This document shows, in pieces, positions 1 through 13,798 of a stretch of 64,000 nucleotides of DNA. The position numbers and the translations under genes are program-made. The stretch spans positions 39,407,126 through 39,471,125 of the forward strand of contig NW_019211457.1 in assembly GCF_002443255.2 (NCBI RefSeq). Reading direction: 5' to 3'. Position 1 is the first letter of the stretch, and the number at the start of each line of letters is the position of its first letter. The notes below the pieces were generated by a model. It was not told the DNA's origin. It ran no database searches and was given only the letters and a program-made list of their open reading frames with translations. The DNA is from Varroa destructor. Lineage: Eukaryota > Arthropoda > Arachnida > Mesostigmata > Varroidae.

Positions 1-1233
1 TCCCTGCCAGCAGTGTACAGGGCACTGACAACATCCCGTGCGTCCAACCGGATCGCAATACAGATTCATTTCAACACAGAGGCCGCGTAGTCTAGGAGTG
101 TGCGTGCTGCTTCATCGTCTGCTTACTTGTCTTCCTTCTACCCACAAATCGTCAAAGGGCCGAACCGAGCGCAAACTCCTCCCTATCTACGAAATCTTCT
201 CGTAGCTCGCAGCTGACTTCAGTGCTCGGCCAGAAACATCAGAGAGATAAACTTTGACACAAGAGGCTATAATAATACGATCCCAGCTGAATTTTTAGGA
301 TGATGTTAACTTTGTTCTCCGGCGTATTCTATTCAATCGCCGACGCTCTGCCCTCCGGTCGCCAAGGTCCTCTGCGCCAGATTCTATCCACCGTTTTATT
401 CTATTACTCAAATATACATTGGTTAGTCTACAAAATAACTATATAATATTTGCTCACGTTCTATTCGTTTTAGTACAACATCTCAGCGATATTAGTGGTG
501 ATATCTGCGAGTCAGGATCTATGCTGAAGATGTCTAGCAGTCGCTGAAGAACTTCTAATAAGTGAAGGATTCAGTCGCGGATTATGCTGTAGTCGTAATT
601 TGACTAGAGCTAACAATATGGTTAGGCTAATACAGTCGAATGCGAAGGTCTTAACAATTGTCCATTATGAACAATAACTTGAAAACGATTATTGAGCATC
701 TCTGATCTGTTCATCTCTATCAGTTGGTTGTATCTGGACGTCTAGAGGTATTTTTGTAGTAGATCAGCCAATCCTCACTTGGTTCTATTTTATCTTTCAC
801 GCAATTTTGCTGTACCGATAGCCCGACTATGGCCTTTCTCATGCTAGACCGACTTTTGAAAATGCTCCAAATAGCGGAGAAAGAGGTTAACGTTGGCATA
901 CTCTGCAACAAACGATAGAAGTTAAAGTAGGCTTGCGGACTGCGGAAAGAGGGACAAGACGGGTTTACAAACTGGAGGTTAGACTAGAGAATTGCTAGAC
1001 TCGATTGCAGAACGCAATCAGGACCGACACGCTGATGCACACCCGCCTTCGCGGCTGCAGTTTTCTCGGTTTGCACGATATGGGACAGGCGTGCTGTCTG
1101 TCCCGTCCCCGAGACAGACTCATTGGCGTAAACCATCTACTCCGATGGTATCTTTGTCTTCTTAGTTTGGCTAGCTAAGAAGCTAGCAAGGAATAGGAAT
1201 AGAGTCTCTATCACGAATTCGGGTAGTGTCGGG

Positions 1234-1248
1234 CAGCAGCAGCAGCAG
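1234..1248. repeat. CAG microsatellite, 5 copies
   Basis: Five perfect CAG units in a non-coding context. No convincing reading frame uses it as a glutamine or alanine tract. Confidence 0.8.
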
Positions 1249-1438
1249 AGGCGGCACTAGCGGTCTACACGACGGCACCAACCATCGCTCCTTTTCGTCT
1301 CCTTAAGTCGCTTCTTCGTCTAGGCCGTAACAGTCTCCTCAGCAGTCAGACAGCTCCGTCCCACGGTAATTCACACTCTCGGACCACTACTCGAGTTAAT
1401 AAGTTGTTGGTTGGCCGCCTGCACATGCTTGCCTACGA

Positions 1439-1465
1439 CTGCTGCTGCTGCTGCTGCTGCTGCTG
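1439..1465. repeat. CTG microsatellite, 9 copies
   Basis: Nine perfect CTG units (27 bases). No extended ORF of coding character covers it, so it is probably non-coding. Confidence 0.9.
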
Positions 1466-3142
1466 AGGCTTTCGTGTCTCCGTCGCTCAGCTCTTGCCAG
1501 AAACGAGGAGAATGCGAAACCCGCCTCCCCCGCACCAATGATCCCCATCGTCGCCGTCCACCCCCACGGCCCAGTCGTTTCTAACCCGCTACTGCAATAG
1601 AACGACCGGCTAGTATGCCTCGTTGTGGAACGACTACTGTTGGAGAGTGCATCTGCGGCGGCGGAGGCTGCGGTGGCAGCGGAAGCAGAAGAATTGTAGA
1701 TTGGCTTTACCCGAGTTGGACTGCTGCTGGCTCGCTGGGTGACTAAGGCGAAGAGTACCAGCCACTCTGGTTGCGCCTAGCGGGTTGCCCCTGACATCCC
1801 CTTTATTGCGGCCCCGGTCACCCATATAGCCCTATGCTAGCTGAGTCGTGGTCGGAGATGGTCGACCGTTGGTTCAGTGGCTCGCTCACTTGCTCGTAAT
1901 TCGTTCTATCGTTGCTTGCTTCCTTCCACTTAGAGTAATCTTTAGGAGGCAGCCACGGCAGAAACGCACACATAGTAAAGCCTAAGAGTGCCCTGTAGCA
2001 GTCGCAAGCAAGCCGCCAACGGCTTGGCCTGCTTGTTCTCGAGGCCCATCGACGAGAAAAGGGCCTGCGTTCGTATGGAGACGAGGTCTAGGCTGTCCCC
2101 TCCTATCTCGCGTCCTCTCTGCATGCGAACTCAACGGAGTGCGAATTCGAGACAAATAATTAACGCCATGCCGAAGGCGAGCGATTCGCTTTCTCGTCGC
2201 GTTGTGTGCTCTCAACGTTTGGCTGCTCCGCTAGCTTCTGTTTGGAAGAAAAAGATTTAAGCATCCACAGAACCAGCGGCCCCTTGTTTCCGCGTGCGGT
2301 CAAGAGGTCCTTACAGAGACCACCGTTCGTAGAAGGGTGGACACAGCTAATAGGTCGTAAGCGAGTCATTTTACAGAGGAATAGTGCGTTGATTCGTTGA
2401 ATTATTGCTGAAATTAGGTAACATCATCGTGTTTTCAGAATCAGGCAGCACCGTGTGTAGATTATGATACAGTACGGGCAGAAATGTCTGTCAATAACGT
2501 TAGGCTTGAGTCCTCTCCCTCCAGTCCCACAGAATTCGCATACATGTACATAAGTTACTCTACGTGCACAGTGCTTTATCCTCCAAACGACATAATTTGA
2601 TTACGTCTGTATTGCTGGGTACGTGTACGAAACTCTGGTTATTTAGAGAACCAAAATCGCGTGAACCGCGAAAAGAAGGTCGAGTTGAGTTAGCGACGTA
2701 GCAAAAGCATGATACCAATGTATCATTAGCCCGACAGCTGTTCTCCTTAAAGCGAATACGACCTCATAATATCTTACGATAGTCTAAGCGGCAAGCATCT
2801 GTAGCGATTGAGGGGCCGTCAAAAGGAGGGTGAACGTGTGATGATTTTTACCTCAGTAACATATTTAACAAAAAGAGAAGTTTTTTCATTTAAAATGTTA
2901 AAAAAAGAGGCCTAATCCTGAACGAATTGGTTTGTATCAAGATCTGTGTTGATGAGACAAAGGTCAATTTTAATGGCTAACCTTCTGTGCACTAGTTTTT
3001 TTTCGGCCTCGATGGTTTCCGGGATCTTCAAATGTGCCTTTAAACTTATTTTGGCCCGAATCGAGTCTTTGGGAGAGATGCAGATAGAAGTCTTAACCCT
3101 CAACACAGCGCGCATCTGCCTACTCTCGCCCTGCTCGCTACT

Positions 3143-3168
3143 GCGGCGGCGGCGACGGCGGCGGCGGC
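3143..3168. repeat. GGC microsatellite with one interruption
   Basis: An almost perfect GGC tract broken once by an A at 3155. Translations through it give arginine, alanine or proline runs, which explains the arginine-rich and proline-rich open frames around it. Confidence 0.85.
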
Positions 3169-5212
3169 TGTCTCCTAGTACGCCTCAGCGAGGCGGGAGA
3201 ACGTCGTCTTGTGGAAAAATAGCATTTTGGGCAAACCAGCGAAAGGCGAACAAAGAGCCGGAGAGAATTGTCAGCAGGCGGACTACTTGTCTTTTCGAAC
3301 AGTCGGTCCAAATAGCTAGCTGAGCCAATTTTTGTTCCTTTCCTGCGTCCGCTAGCTGTAAGCTGGCGGCCGTCCTGGCACCGTCCTGATTTCCCTCCCT
3401 GTGATTTCAAAGGTTTCTATGCTGTGGCTTCGCCCGCTTCTTTTTAGGAGAGAACTCATGGGCCCTGACGTTCCGACGCGGCCTGCCTGCTTGTCCCGGA
3501 TTTCTGCCTTTCTATCGATTCGGCTCTTGGCTACTGCCCTCGTCAGTTCCGTTGACCGGAAGTGGCTACGATGCCCCTAGCATGCTCACCTCGATGCTAT
3601 GTTGCCCCCTCGGGCAGTAATTGCTAGTTCTGCTTCTTGTGTCACCGAACTTGACCTGGCTGCCAGACCACCCAAACCGACAGGGAGACGGACATGAAGA
3701 GACTGGCCTTATCCCACCTGGCTTTGCTCAGTTCGATCGTCCCGAGAAAAACGCAGCTAAGGCCCAATGTTTGAAAAGCCGTATGAGTTAGGATTTGCAG
3801 TTTGAATATACAAAGCTATGGCCTTCTACTAGCATTCAAGCATAAACTAATCAAAGTTATTATTCTTTCGAGGTACTAATGAACCGTAACAGTATCCAAT
3901 GCATAAAACTTCAAGTTAAGGAAAGACCGCATACGGAAGACATGTCTTTCGGGCGCTTGGCGTTTGAAAAATGCTGCTCTTTCTTTCTATCACTCTGGCC
4001 CCACGACAGTCACGAAGATCTCCGAATGAGACCAATTTCTCCAATTCTTGTCCCCCTCTTTTGTTTTGGTTTTCTACTTCGCATTACCACTGATGGCCAA
4101 TAACCATCATCCCATCGTGCCCGCTTTTTATGGCCTACTACAGTTTCCTGCCCGCAACCATCCTCCACTAGCTAGTCGCCTGTCCTAACTGCATTTGTTG
4201 CTTCAGTAGGGGGACGTTTGGTGAAGACTGGTAGGTGATTTAGCATCTTGACCTTTTTGACCCCCCGTCCAACCCACGAAGACTGGGCTTCTACAATGGC
4301 CTCGAACGTCTATAGACGTTCCGCAATAAAAGCTACGCGAGGTAGGTCGCCGGCTGGTAATATAGTTCGTGTCTTGTTTCTAACGTACAATGAAATAATA
4401 TTATCAATAATAACGAAACGTGAACTATATTCATTTATATAATATACACAGCGAGAATGTGTTTAGAAAGTCAAAAAAAGATGTTTGCTACATGCTTTGC
4501 ATACTATTTCTATATAAATAAAAAAAAATAGGTCTGGCCTTGCTTCTTGTTTAGTTTGCCCTGTTTATGTCCTGACCGATTTCTTACTAACTAATGTTTC
4601 ACGGTTAGATCGACCATCTAGCTTGCTGGCAACTTGATTCTTACATCGGGCGCGTTTCCTAGGGTTCGTCTGTTTTGCACTACTGTCGCAAGCATCATTA
4701 CCAACTCCTATTCCAGTGCACCACCAAAAGTAGTAGCATCTTTCGCCGTATAGTCGTACTAGTTGTTATTATTATTCATGAATAAATTTCTCTGATCCAG
4801 CCCGACCAGTTAGCTAGCAGAGATCCGAACAACATTAGCCAGCCAAAATTCGCTGCGTTCGGCACGATGCACCAGGCCGGTCGTGCACACAGCTGGAGTG
4901 GAGTTGCTCGGGCATCGTTGGGCCAAGCTGGCTAGGCTTGAAGCATCGGGGCACTAGCGAATAGGGCATAGTGCAGCTCTAGCTTAGAGGTTTGGATGCC
5001 CCTGCCGCTGCTTCTGCTGCATGTGGGACCGAGCGTTTCGGGGAGATTTCGGAGGCCGAGCCGATGGCGGCACTCCAAGGCGCCTGGACCGCGACGCGCC
5101 CAACAAGGAACGGGTTAAGGCGCGCGTTTTCAGGGGCAGCAGTGGCAGTAGTGGGTGGTGGTGGCTGTGCAGGCGAAGGGGATTCGCCTTGATCCGCGTC
5201 AGTCTTATGAAC

Positions 5213-5227
5213 GGGGGGGGGGGGGGG
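5213..5227. repeat. 15-base poly(G) run
   Basis: An uninterrupted run of 15 G residues. Runs this long are prone to length error in sequencing, so any frame crossing it is unreliable. Confidence 0.9.
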
Positions 5228-7963
5228 ACGCAGGGGGATGAAGAGGCCGCGCATCCAATGCTTTCCCCACAACCCTACACTGCTCGCTTCTGCATAGGAC
5301 CATACCCATAGTTCTGCCATGCCTTACTCCTCTTTCAGCCCGTACCACGTTGGCCCTTTACCCAGCAAACCAAGCAGCGAAGCAAGTCTGCCTCTCTCTT
5401 CTGGCTCTCAGCAGCAGCAGCACACAATAATTAAAAATGCAAACTCCGTAGAGTTGAGCCTTTCTCCCTGCTCTGCGAGACTCCCGGACCAAACCCGCTA
5501 GGCTCCCCAATACCCTCGGCCACCCCCCAGCGCCCGCTACTCGTCTGCGGAAGGTTGCTGCTTTTGCCGGCGGTGGGCTGAGGGTAAAGGCAAGCGAAGA
5601 GGCGATGCTGGTGGTACCTAGTAGAAGCCTGCTGCTGCCTCTACTGCTTCAGCGATGCTGCCGTCTCTTCCTGAATTTATTTCCGTTCTTTCCCTCTAGA
5701 CTGACGACGGCAGGAACGCCCGACAGCGAACTGAACGGCTGAGACCCTGCTTTAGGCCTGTCTGCTCTTGGTTGGTTAGGGGCAAGAGGAGATTAGTGCC
5801 TTGGGGCTTGCCTAGGTTTCATCGCTAGCAGAGAAGTAGAGCTACAGAGAGAGTAGCTGTGGCCAAAGAGAAGATGCATTGGGCTGGCTGGTTTTCCCTA
5901 CTTGTGAGCCGGCTAGGTTTGCGACTGGGCCTAACCGGCTGGATGGTGAAGCGTCTGCACGTGGATTCAATGCGCAGAACTGGATTTCCTTTAGGCGGTC
6001 CGTGAGTCTGTTAGGTTAAGCAATGCTACCACGTCTGCACCTAAGGCCAAACACACAGACTCTCACGGCCTACTCTTGCAGCTGGCTGCCTCCAGAAAAA
6101 GGACGTACAGCTGGGCGTGATGGTTGAACGGCAAGCCAGCTAAGCACAACCTTGTCGTCACCATCTCCCTGGAGACAATGCGTGGCTTTGCTAACCATTA
6201 AGTCTTCGTTGTTACGCCATCGGTATAGATATATCTAACTGCGTCTTACTATCTATAAACGAAATCTACATGAGAAACATACAAGTAGGTAAATGAGTTG
6301 ATGATGGTTTAAATCAGGTAGGATCCAGTAAATGGCTCCTAAATATATAGAAGAGTTTATGTTTGATATCTGCGAATTTCATTCGAAAATAAAATCAAGA
6401 GTTATGAACAATGGTTATTAGACTACTTAATTTTTACGCTAGTGGAAACTTATTGCACGACTTTTCTTAGAAAACATGCACTTTAGTATGTATCTTAGTG
6501 AGTCAATGAGTTCATTTATATTGCTAAAACAGGAACAGGCCACAGTCTAGCTTGATTCCGAGCCTTTAGAAACCATCTTCGATGTACATGTGCACACACA
6601 CATCTTGCCGCTGATACAGCCTTGGCTTTGATGTGCGTGCGTCGTGAACTAGCGAAATGTTTAGACGAGCGAAGAAAAGGACTGCCTTCTGCCGCTAGCG
6701 GGGGCGGTATCTGGCTGGCCTGTTTGCCTTAATACGTTTGCCTGGTGGAACGCGCGCTCTGACACCGAAACAAGGAGAGATAAAGGGAGAAAGTGTTCCG
6801 GTGTTCCGGCGCCCCTGAGGCATTCCTCCTTGTTTTCTTTCTACTACACCTTTTTCCTACCTTGCGATCCTGCTATCGCACTGCCTGCTTTTATTCGGTT
6901 CCGCACCACGTCGCTAGCTTAACTTCCTGCGTGCAAGCACGCCAGCCCGGCCGACATTTGCGGAGATGTCTATGGCCAAGCAAGTAAGCCAGTCAGCGCA
7001 GCAGCAGACGCATGCCCCGCTCGCCTACCGCTGCGAATAGTTTGCCGACTCTTTGTGGCATTGTGATGGGCTTGGCCCCGCTACTGGCACGACTGCACCT
7101 TTAGACCCCCTACCGGCCGCTACAACAAGCGAGCACACGACCGTTTTGTGTGTTGTTGTGAGCAGTTGCAGTAGTAGCATCGAAGATGGCTGTCAAAAAA
7201 CACCACCCAAAAGAGGAACACGGCGGCAAAACAAGCCAGGTGCATTATTAGAAGAAGAGAAAGAAAGATCGGTGACGCCGATGAGGCGTGACTACTGAAA
7301 AATAGGCAAGCGATGATAGCGAGACGACAGAGCCGTTTACCTACGAGCCTTCGTACATCCGCTAAGCGGGACAACTCGAATCCAACGTTTCTTACGAGTG
7401 GAACAACTGAAGTGAGGATTAGGTTGAGGCCACTGGTGAAAGGGGAGCAAAAACAGACAGACAGGCAGCCGGCAAGTTTAGGACAGAGTTGATGTCGATG
7501 GTAAAAGTGTGCGAACTGAGGCCAAACATTCTGGTGAGTGCCAACTACACAAAAATGGCAAAGAAAAGAGGGAACCGTAACAGCAACACGAAAGACGCCC
7601 AATAACAACCAGGTCAAAAGCGTATCTTATGCCTCTCAAACTGTAATGCTGATAGCTACGATTGGAGAGAAGCAGACCTAGGTAGGTTCTTGATTTTTCT
7701 CCTTCGCTGATACTTCATGCTTGATAACCACAGCACTTTCACTGTTGTTGTTGTTTTCATTCATTACTTCTAGCAATATCAGATCCTCCGTCCTTTTACA
7801 AAATCTAACGAAACAGCTAATATTTGTTGGTGTGATCTGAATAACATTAGTCTCAAACAAACGGGACACAAACTCTAAAAACCTCAACCTTCCGGCAGCA
7901 TCTGGTTGCTTTTAGCTTTGGTTGGCTCGATTTTTTTCATATCTCTCTTTTCCTTACTCACAG

Positions 7964-8516
7964 ACACTTATGGCGGGAGCCTACCTTTGTCCTCGTATCA
8001 ATCCCAAAGGCCGACATTACAGCCACAATAGGAAATGAACAATGCCTAAACTCAGAACCATCAGTTCTGCCCGAAGGCAGCCCACTCCGGCGGCTAGCGC
8101 GTTGTTTTATTGTAAAGAGGATCTTCCCTGTCATGGCGCTCAAATTACTATTTTCTGCGACAGGAGATATCCGAACGCCAAGATGCAATCCTTCAGAGCA
8201 TCTTGCTGATACTTGTGCTTTCTCTGCTGTCTTGTGCAGTTTTTTGGATCTGCCGTGCTGCGTCTCGGAGGCCGCCATTCAAACCAGAACTGTGTTAACC
8301 AGCTTAGTATTACTAAGTATCTGCAATTTAGCTAGTGCTCCTTACCTCGATATGAGTCAGCCTTTCGTGCTTGCCGGTGCCACGCAGGTCCTCATTTTCT
8401 CTTCGCATCTTCTCAATTCACAACTCCTCGGTCATGAATCTAGCTTCTCTAGGGCGACTGCCCGCTCTCCGGATCGCACGACTGAGATTCGGTTAGCGCT
8501 TTATCCCACAGACTAA
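7964..8516 (+). CDS. Possible coding exon after a strong 3' splice site, unrecognised
   Basis: A plus-strand frame is open from 7851 to the stop at 8514-8516, about 221 codons, one of the longest in the window. A good 3' splice site (a T-rich then CT-rich tract ending ACTCACAG at 7956-7963) falls inside it, so a final exon could begin at 7964. The translation is mixed in composition, not a simple repeat, but matches no family I know. The overlapping minus strand is also open from 8278 to 7958 and contains a possible donor (ACAAAG then GTAGGC near 7985), so strand is uncertain. A frame this long could arise by chance. Confidence 0.2.
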
Positions 8517-9487
8517 ACCGCAGAGACACCTGGCACTACTGTATTCAGGAGCAGACAACGGTCACTCGGACACGGCCAATGCTCAAGGCAGCTTTTGCTA
8601 AACTGCCTGCCCCGGGACTGACCCATGCACTCGTGGATGTTGACATGACAAACAGTCACGAACAGGAATAACATAAATTGATCAATATTAGAGACATGTT
8701 AAAGCAGTACTAGTTGTCCTGACAGTTAAGATTGAGGTCGCTGTGTACTGGCGGACGAGACGGCACTGCGTGACACGTTGAAGAAGTATGAACTTTACCG
8801 GCACATTAACATGCAATCTGTATTGTAATTATTAGGTACGGAACTGTTTAACACTTGCCCCCCAACAGCAGTTGCAGGTTCAATAAAAGTGTCGCTTTGG
8901 GTTTATTGGAACTGACAGGTGCACTCTCATACTTAACAAAGCCTTGAAAAAATTCCTATTTCTAATCTGTAAACGTTATTTATATAGCGACAGGACACGG
9001 CTAACTGGGCACAGTTAAACTCAATCCTTAACATGTTTGCAAGTTGAGGGCGCTCTTGATATATCAGAAACCTTTCTTTTTGTGGTTTTCATCGTAAGCT
9101 CGAGAAAAGAGTAAGGAACAATCTGCGGTAAGCGCACGATCCATGAAAGGACGGAAGGAGTACCCAATCTCTTGAACGATAGCCATCGCCGTCGCCCAAT
9201 AGTAGCCATTGCCGTTCGCCTACTAAGAAAGAAATCCAAATTCGAGAGCAGAAGAGCGCAGCAGCCGCAAGTCGATTTCGGTCTTTGCGTTACCATCCTA
9301 ATCGTTTTCTCTCACTCTCCCCCTCTCTCTCTCTGTCTGTTCCCGGGCTTTCTTTGGAGCCTTCTTATATTATTATAGAGCCTTATAAATCTTATTGCCT
9401 GCTCTATGGACACCCGCTGGTCGAGTTCTGGGTTTTGGGCTTCTGGGGTCAGGCAATGGCAATATTGAGGTCTAAGACCTCACTTAG

Positions 9488-9754
9488 CAGTGCGTCCGCT
9501 GGCTAGGACTCTACGCACCTTTCTTACCTTGCCTTACCGATGCTGATGCTACAACTAAACATTTACAACGGGTTGTTCCATCTGGCTCGGATGAAGGAGA
9601 CGTGGGTAACGGCAGCGACGATACGGGTGTACACTTCGATAAGCCATCCATTGGCTTGCAGTGGCTGGCAATTCAGTCATTGAGGCCTGCGACTACGCCT
9701 CATTCTAGTGGCGGATTGCGAACCGCCAAGCAACAACACGAGCATTGGATATAA
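9488..9754 (+). other. Open frame without ATG, acidic Gly/Ser/Asp segment, unrecognised
   Basis: The frame is open for 88 codons between TAG at 9485 and TAA at 9752. It includes a hydrophilic stretch reading VPSGSDEGDVGNGSDDTG, which has the look of coding sequence. There is no convincing 3' splice site immediately upstream and no known domain, so it is recorded only as a possible internal or terminal exon. Confidence 0.1.
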
Positions 9755-12700
9755 TTGTACTATGGCAAGAAAGTGGGTGGCGATCATAGGGTCAACTACT
9801 ATCTTTTTCGTACCCTAATTGTGTTATCATCGTCATAATCTTCCGAAAAAAAGAACGCAGAGCAATAGAATATACACAGACGTCCACTACATGTCTTGAG
9901 AAAGCAGTTATGTCTTCGAGTGCTGCGTGCGGCTGCAATGTGCGTTTGTCTATCTGTGGCTGGTTGGTGATCCGCCGTTCTGAATGTGTTCATGTTTGCA
10001 AGTATGTACGTCTGACTGAGTAAGGACGCACTCTGGTTACAGGAGCCAATAGAGCGAAAAAGCTCTAATTGTACCAATCATACGTACCTACAGCAAACGT
10101 CCAGCCTATATGCGGGAGATGGTTGCTGGCTGGTATCGTTGTACTTGCCACTGCCCACTGCGTCACTTCACTACTACTGTATGCTTCTTGCTTTTACAAC
10201 TCCTCGTTGGGTAGGGCCTAGCCAACCCGGCTACTCCTTCTCGTCGCCTGCTGTTTAGGCCCGGCAGGCCGTCCCAAGCGGTCACCTACCGCTGCTCTCT
10301 GCTTTTAGGCCGTGTCAATTATGAACGAATTGGTCAGGGCAAGGCGAAGAAACGCGACTAGAGGAATGGCGGATAGTGGGCAGCCGGTCCTCACCGGCCG
10401 TCCGTCACTCGATTGATACACTAGCAGCTAGCAGGCTCTCGTAGATAACTGGTATCGGTGGGTCCTATATCCGTTTTGCGAGAAAGAGACAGAGAGATGT
10501 GAGCTGAAGTGAAGTACCGTCACCAGCGATCGTATTGCACATTGGACCGGACCTATGTGTTTTGCGTTGTATCTTCACCGCGTACGGTATATTTGTGCTA
10601 GTGATGTAACGCTGGGGGAAGCGGTACAAAGCCTATTGCCTCTCATCCTACTGAACTGATGTATCATTACTCACTCTCGTTCGTTATTATTATTAAAGAG
10701 AGATAGATAGGTTGATAAGTAGGGATGGAGAGAGGGTCTTTCCTACCTTTTAGATTAGTTAAGATCTTGAGGATGTCATATTGTGAACACATGAACAGAC
10801 CGTTCATCCTCCACCGGAGTATATTGGCTTCGTTCGAAAGCTTGGTTCGCTTGCTGATGCACTACCAACCCACCTAGAATCGTCGGGTCTTTCTTGCTTA
10901 CAGGACGGATGGGGAGCAACTAGAAACTAGCAGCGGTGTGCTCGGCCTCGAACGTATACAATGAATGAGAAGCCACCCTGACATCCACGACGCACGGAAC
11001 CATCTACCGCTCTAGCGTGTTGAGGCCGGTTAAGATTTGTTTACAAGCAGGTTGCCTGACGTACGTTTGTATTTGTAGCGAGACAAAACGAAGACGCGAA
11101 CGAAGAGATTTTTGAGCTCATGTGCAACATGTAGGGAACATGAAAGAGAACAGCATGCTTGAGCATGAGCCCATGACGGCATGGGACCGCGGGTTAGCGG
11201 CGCTCGGTGAATAAGCGGTGTTACGCCCATCGACCACTGTAATCCTCTGTTGCTGCCCATTATATGCATGCTACTAGCTACGATCGTAGAGAGACACTAG
11301 TGGATTGTTGGAGGCATGAACCGGCACAGTCCTGCGATAGTTGGTGGAGGCCAGCACCAGATTGTGTAGAAGGAATGAAAATAGGGTTAACGGAACAGTG
11401 ATCGCCGCTGGCCGAAAAAGGAGCTTTCTACTTGACGCTAAGCGAGTGAACACGAAGAAGAAGAGGCAAGCCTAGCGTATGAGACAGGGTCGTTGGGTTG
11501 ACGACGGGGGCTTACCTAGCGAGCAAGTGAGAATCGACGAAAAACGCAGTGAAAGCAGGAGAAGGGAACGTTAAGAGAGAAAGGCACAGGGCAAATAAAG
11601 TATCGGAAGATGCATTTAGGTCGTCGTCGCTGCCGCCACTGCTGCTGTACTTTGACTCTGTACAGCCAGTAGGCTGCAAGCAACTGGGGGTCATCTGAAC
11701 CCGCGTTGGTTGGCTGCTCACTGGCCGCGCTTGCCTTAGCCTTAGTCAAAGGAGGAAAGAACGGCTACCGCCGCTCAAGGAAGACGACGACAGGCAGCCA
11801 CCGGCTGAGTAGCCTGAAATCAATATAAGCTGAGCCAGGCCGCCTCCAGCTTGAAGGAGATCCAGAGACTGCCCTACGCTGACTTGCAGAGAAATCCACA
11901 CAGGCCATGGCAGGCGATTTCCCTGGCACCTCGACTATAGTAGATGAGTTGTCGGGCATCTAGTAGGCTATTTATTATTATCTGAAAGTTCAAATCGATT
12001 GAATCACCAAATTGCTTATTACTTTCATATTATAGCAGTCGACAGTTTACGCAATGACGCGATGATGGAAACGAGCAGAGGGTATAATAGTACATGTGTA
12101 GCTAGGAAGAGGAAGACAGGGGGTCAAGGTTTCCTTAATCTGGCGAATGATTTTAGTCCATGTATTTTTATACGAACAATAGGAGACAACATTCAACCGA
12201 TTGTTGTGCAGGACGTAGTCAGGTCCTGTTGTGTGCTCAGCTGCTGCACACATTAATACGGAGCTAATAGATTGATTAATTTACTGCAATTCAACATTGT
12301 ACTATATAGCTTTGTATGTACTTCTGAGCGTATAACTTTTGAAAAAGCCTTTGTTCGTATGTACTTTGTTAACGACGCTTTCATTTAATTTGTAGCCATT
12401 AAGGCCCTGCTTGAGAAGGCAACATATCATGCCACATCTAAACTCTAGCTTCCCTCGTTTCCAATGGTTTCGTAATAAAAGTGGAGTCACTGTATTTGTA
12501 TATACGAGATTACACACTGGCACTTCGAAGATTGTAGTCAGTTTCCAAGCAGTTATCGTAAACTAGTATCAAAAAAAGGCATACCAACTACTGTCTACGG
12601 AGATCCTCAGATTTAACCCTGACTCTGCCAGTTGAGACATAGGATACGGTCGATACTGCGCAAGGCAAAAGGAGAAAATTGGATACTACATCCCTTACGC

Positions 12701-13638
12701 TAACATAGCTGAGCTGGCCTATTCAAAGGGTGGTGGCAGCAGATGTTACAGTGACTCTTTTGGACGAAATCCTCCAGTTTCAATCAAATACAGCGCGCTG
12801 ACAGACGGGGCAGCACCGAAGTTCGATATTCTCTCCATGTACGCCCCCCATTGGCTTCCATCAGCGTCAACCGCTCAGTCTAATAAACGGTGACACCCTA
12901 GTTGAGTTTTGCGCCTGGCACTCTATCAATATTCAAAGTCTCCCATTGATGAAACGCTGGACAGTAGTAGGATGCTGTGGAAACATTGTTTGATAATTTG
13001 TCAATCTTTAACTGATACGCAGTGTTAAACGTTTCTTAGGTAAGGCCAGCGAGAGGCGTTTTAAGTAACGCCTAATAATCTAAGTCCCAGACATAAGTAA
13101 ACCTTTCGTTGGTTCACGTTTCTCTATCTAAATGAAAACAGCGCTTTACATGCTCTAATATATAGCCTTTGTATGGAAGCAATTGTTCCACTCAACCTGT
13201 TAGTCAAAGGTATTTAATGAATACGACTCTTAACTTGGTAACATATACACATCCTTCTGTTGCCTTATCCTCCCCTTTGTTTCGGTTATCGATTCCGGTA
13301 TTACGTAGTACTATTATATCTAACTTGCTTATTTAGTAAGCATAAACAATATGCAGATATAATAGTTTCGAAAACACTTATGACTAAAAGTGAAGTGAAC
13401 CAAATAAAAATAGGAGAAAAGCGTTCTTCTTCAACATAGTGCGGTCAAAGTAATCATAATGTACCCAACATCGAGGACGTATTTCCCGTACCATTTTCAT
13501 TGGCTCATTATTATCACAAGGCTTGAATAACTGCGGTCACAGTCGTACTTAACCTATTTGTACATAGCGATAGAAATTTGCAAAATATTATGAATTGCCA
13601 TTTTCATGTTTCTATATCTCTGTCCTGCTCGAACACAG

Positions 13639-13798
13639 GTCAGCGGCGTGACTATGGATGGTGTGTCTCTTGGGGAATATCTGAGTTTCTCCTTCACAAA
13701 CCTTGAAGAAGAGTACCTAGACAAGGCAAAACTGGCCTGGCCCATTGCATCCATATGCTTTCCCATAACTATCACATGGCGCTGTATCGCCTTAGTCG
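13639..13798 (+). CDS. Possible internal exon, unrecognised
   Basis: A pyrimidine-rich tract ending GAACACAG just before 13639 makes a fair 3' splice site, and GTATCAGG after 13798 could be a donor. The 160 bases between are open in one frame and read like soluble protein (GVSLGEYLSFSFTNLEEEYL) followed by a hydrophobic stretch. The minus strand is open as well, with its own possible donor, so the strand is not settled. No known family is evident. Confidence 0.13.

Larger units (their letters stand above)
1..6200. other. Non-coding stretch with trinucleotide tracts
   Basis: No ORF here resembles a known protein, and all are short and compositionally skewed. The stretch holds a CAG tract near 1234, a CTG tract at 1439, a GGC tract at 3143 and a 15-G run at 5213. 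Sequence from about 2400 to 2960 and from 4370 to 4530 is AT-rich. The rest is GC-richer, with scattered CAG/CTG units. It may be intergenic or intronic; the sequence does not say which. Confidence 0.6.
6201..13100. other. Non-coding stretch with two possible exons
   Basis: Apart from the open frames at 7964-8516 and 9488-9754, which are listed separately, nothing here looks like a gene. AT-rich blocks lie at about 6200-6540, 8640-9000 and 11980-12580. A CT-rich tract sits near 9300-9340. A short tandem duplication of GTGTTCCG occurs at 6793-6808. No tRNA-like cloverleaf or transposon ORF was recognised. Confidence 0.55.

Noticed and set aside
7120..7617. 165-codon minus-strand open frame with hydrophobic segments
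   Set aside because: Length is within chance expectation, there is no coherent splice or poly(A) context, and no family resemblance.
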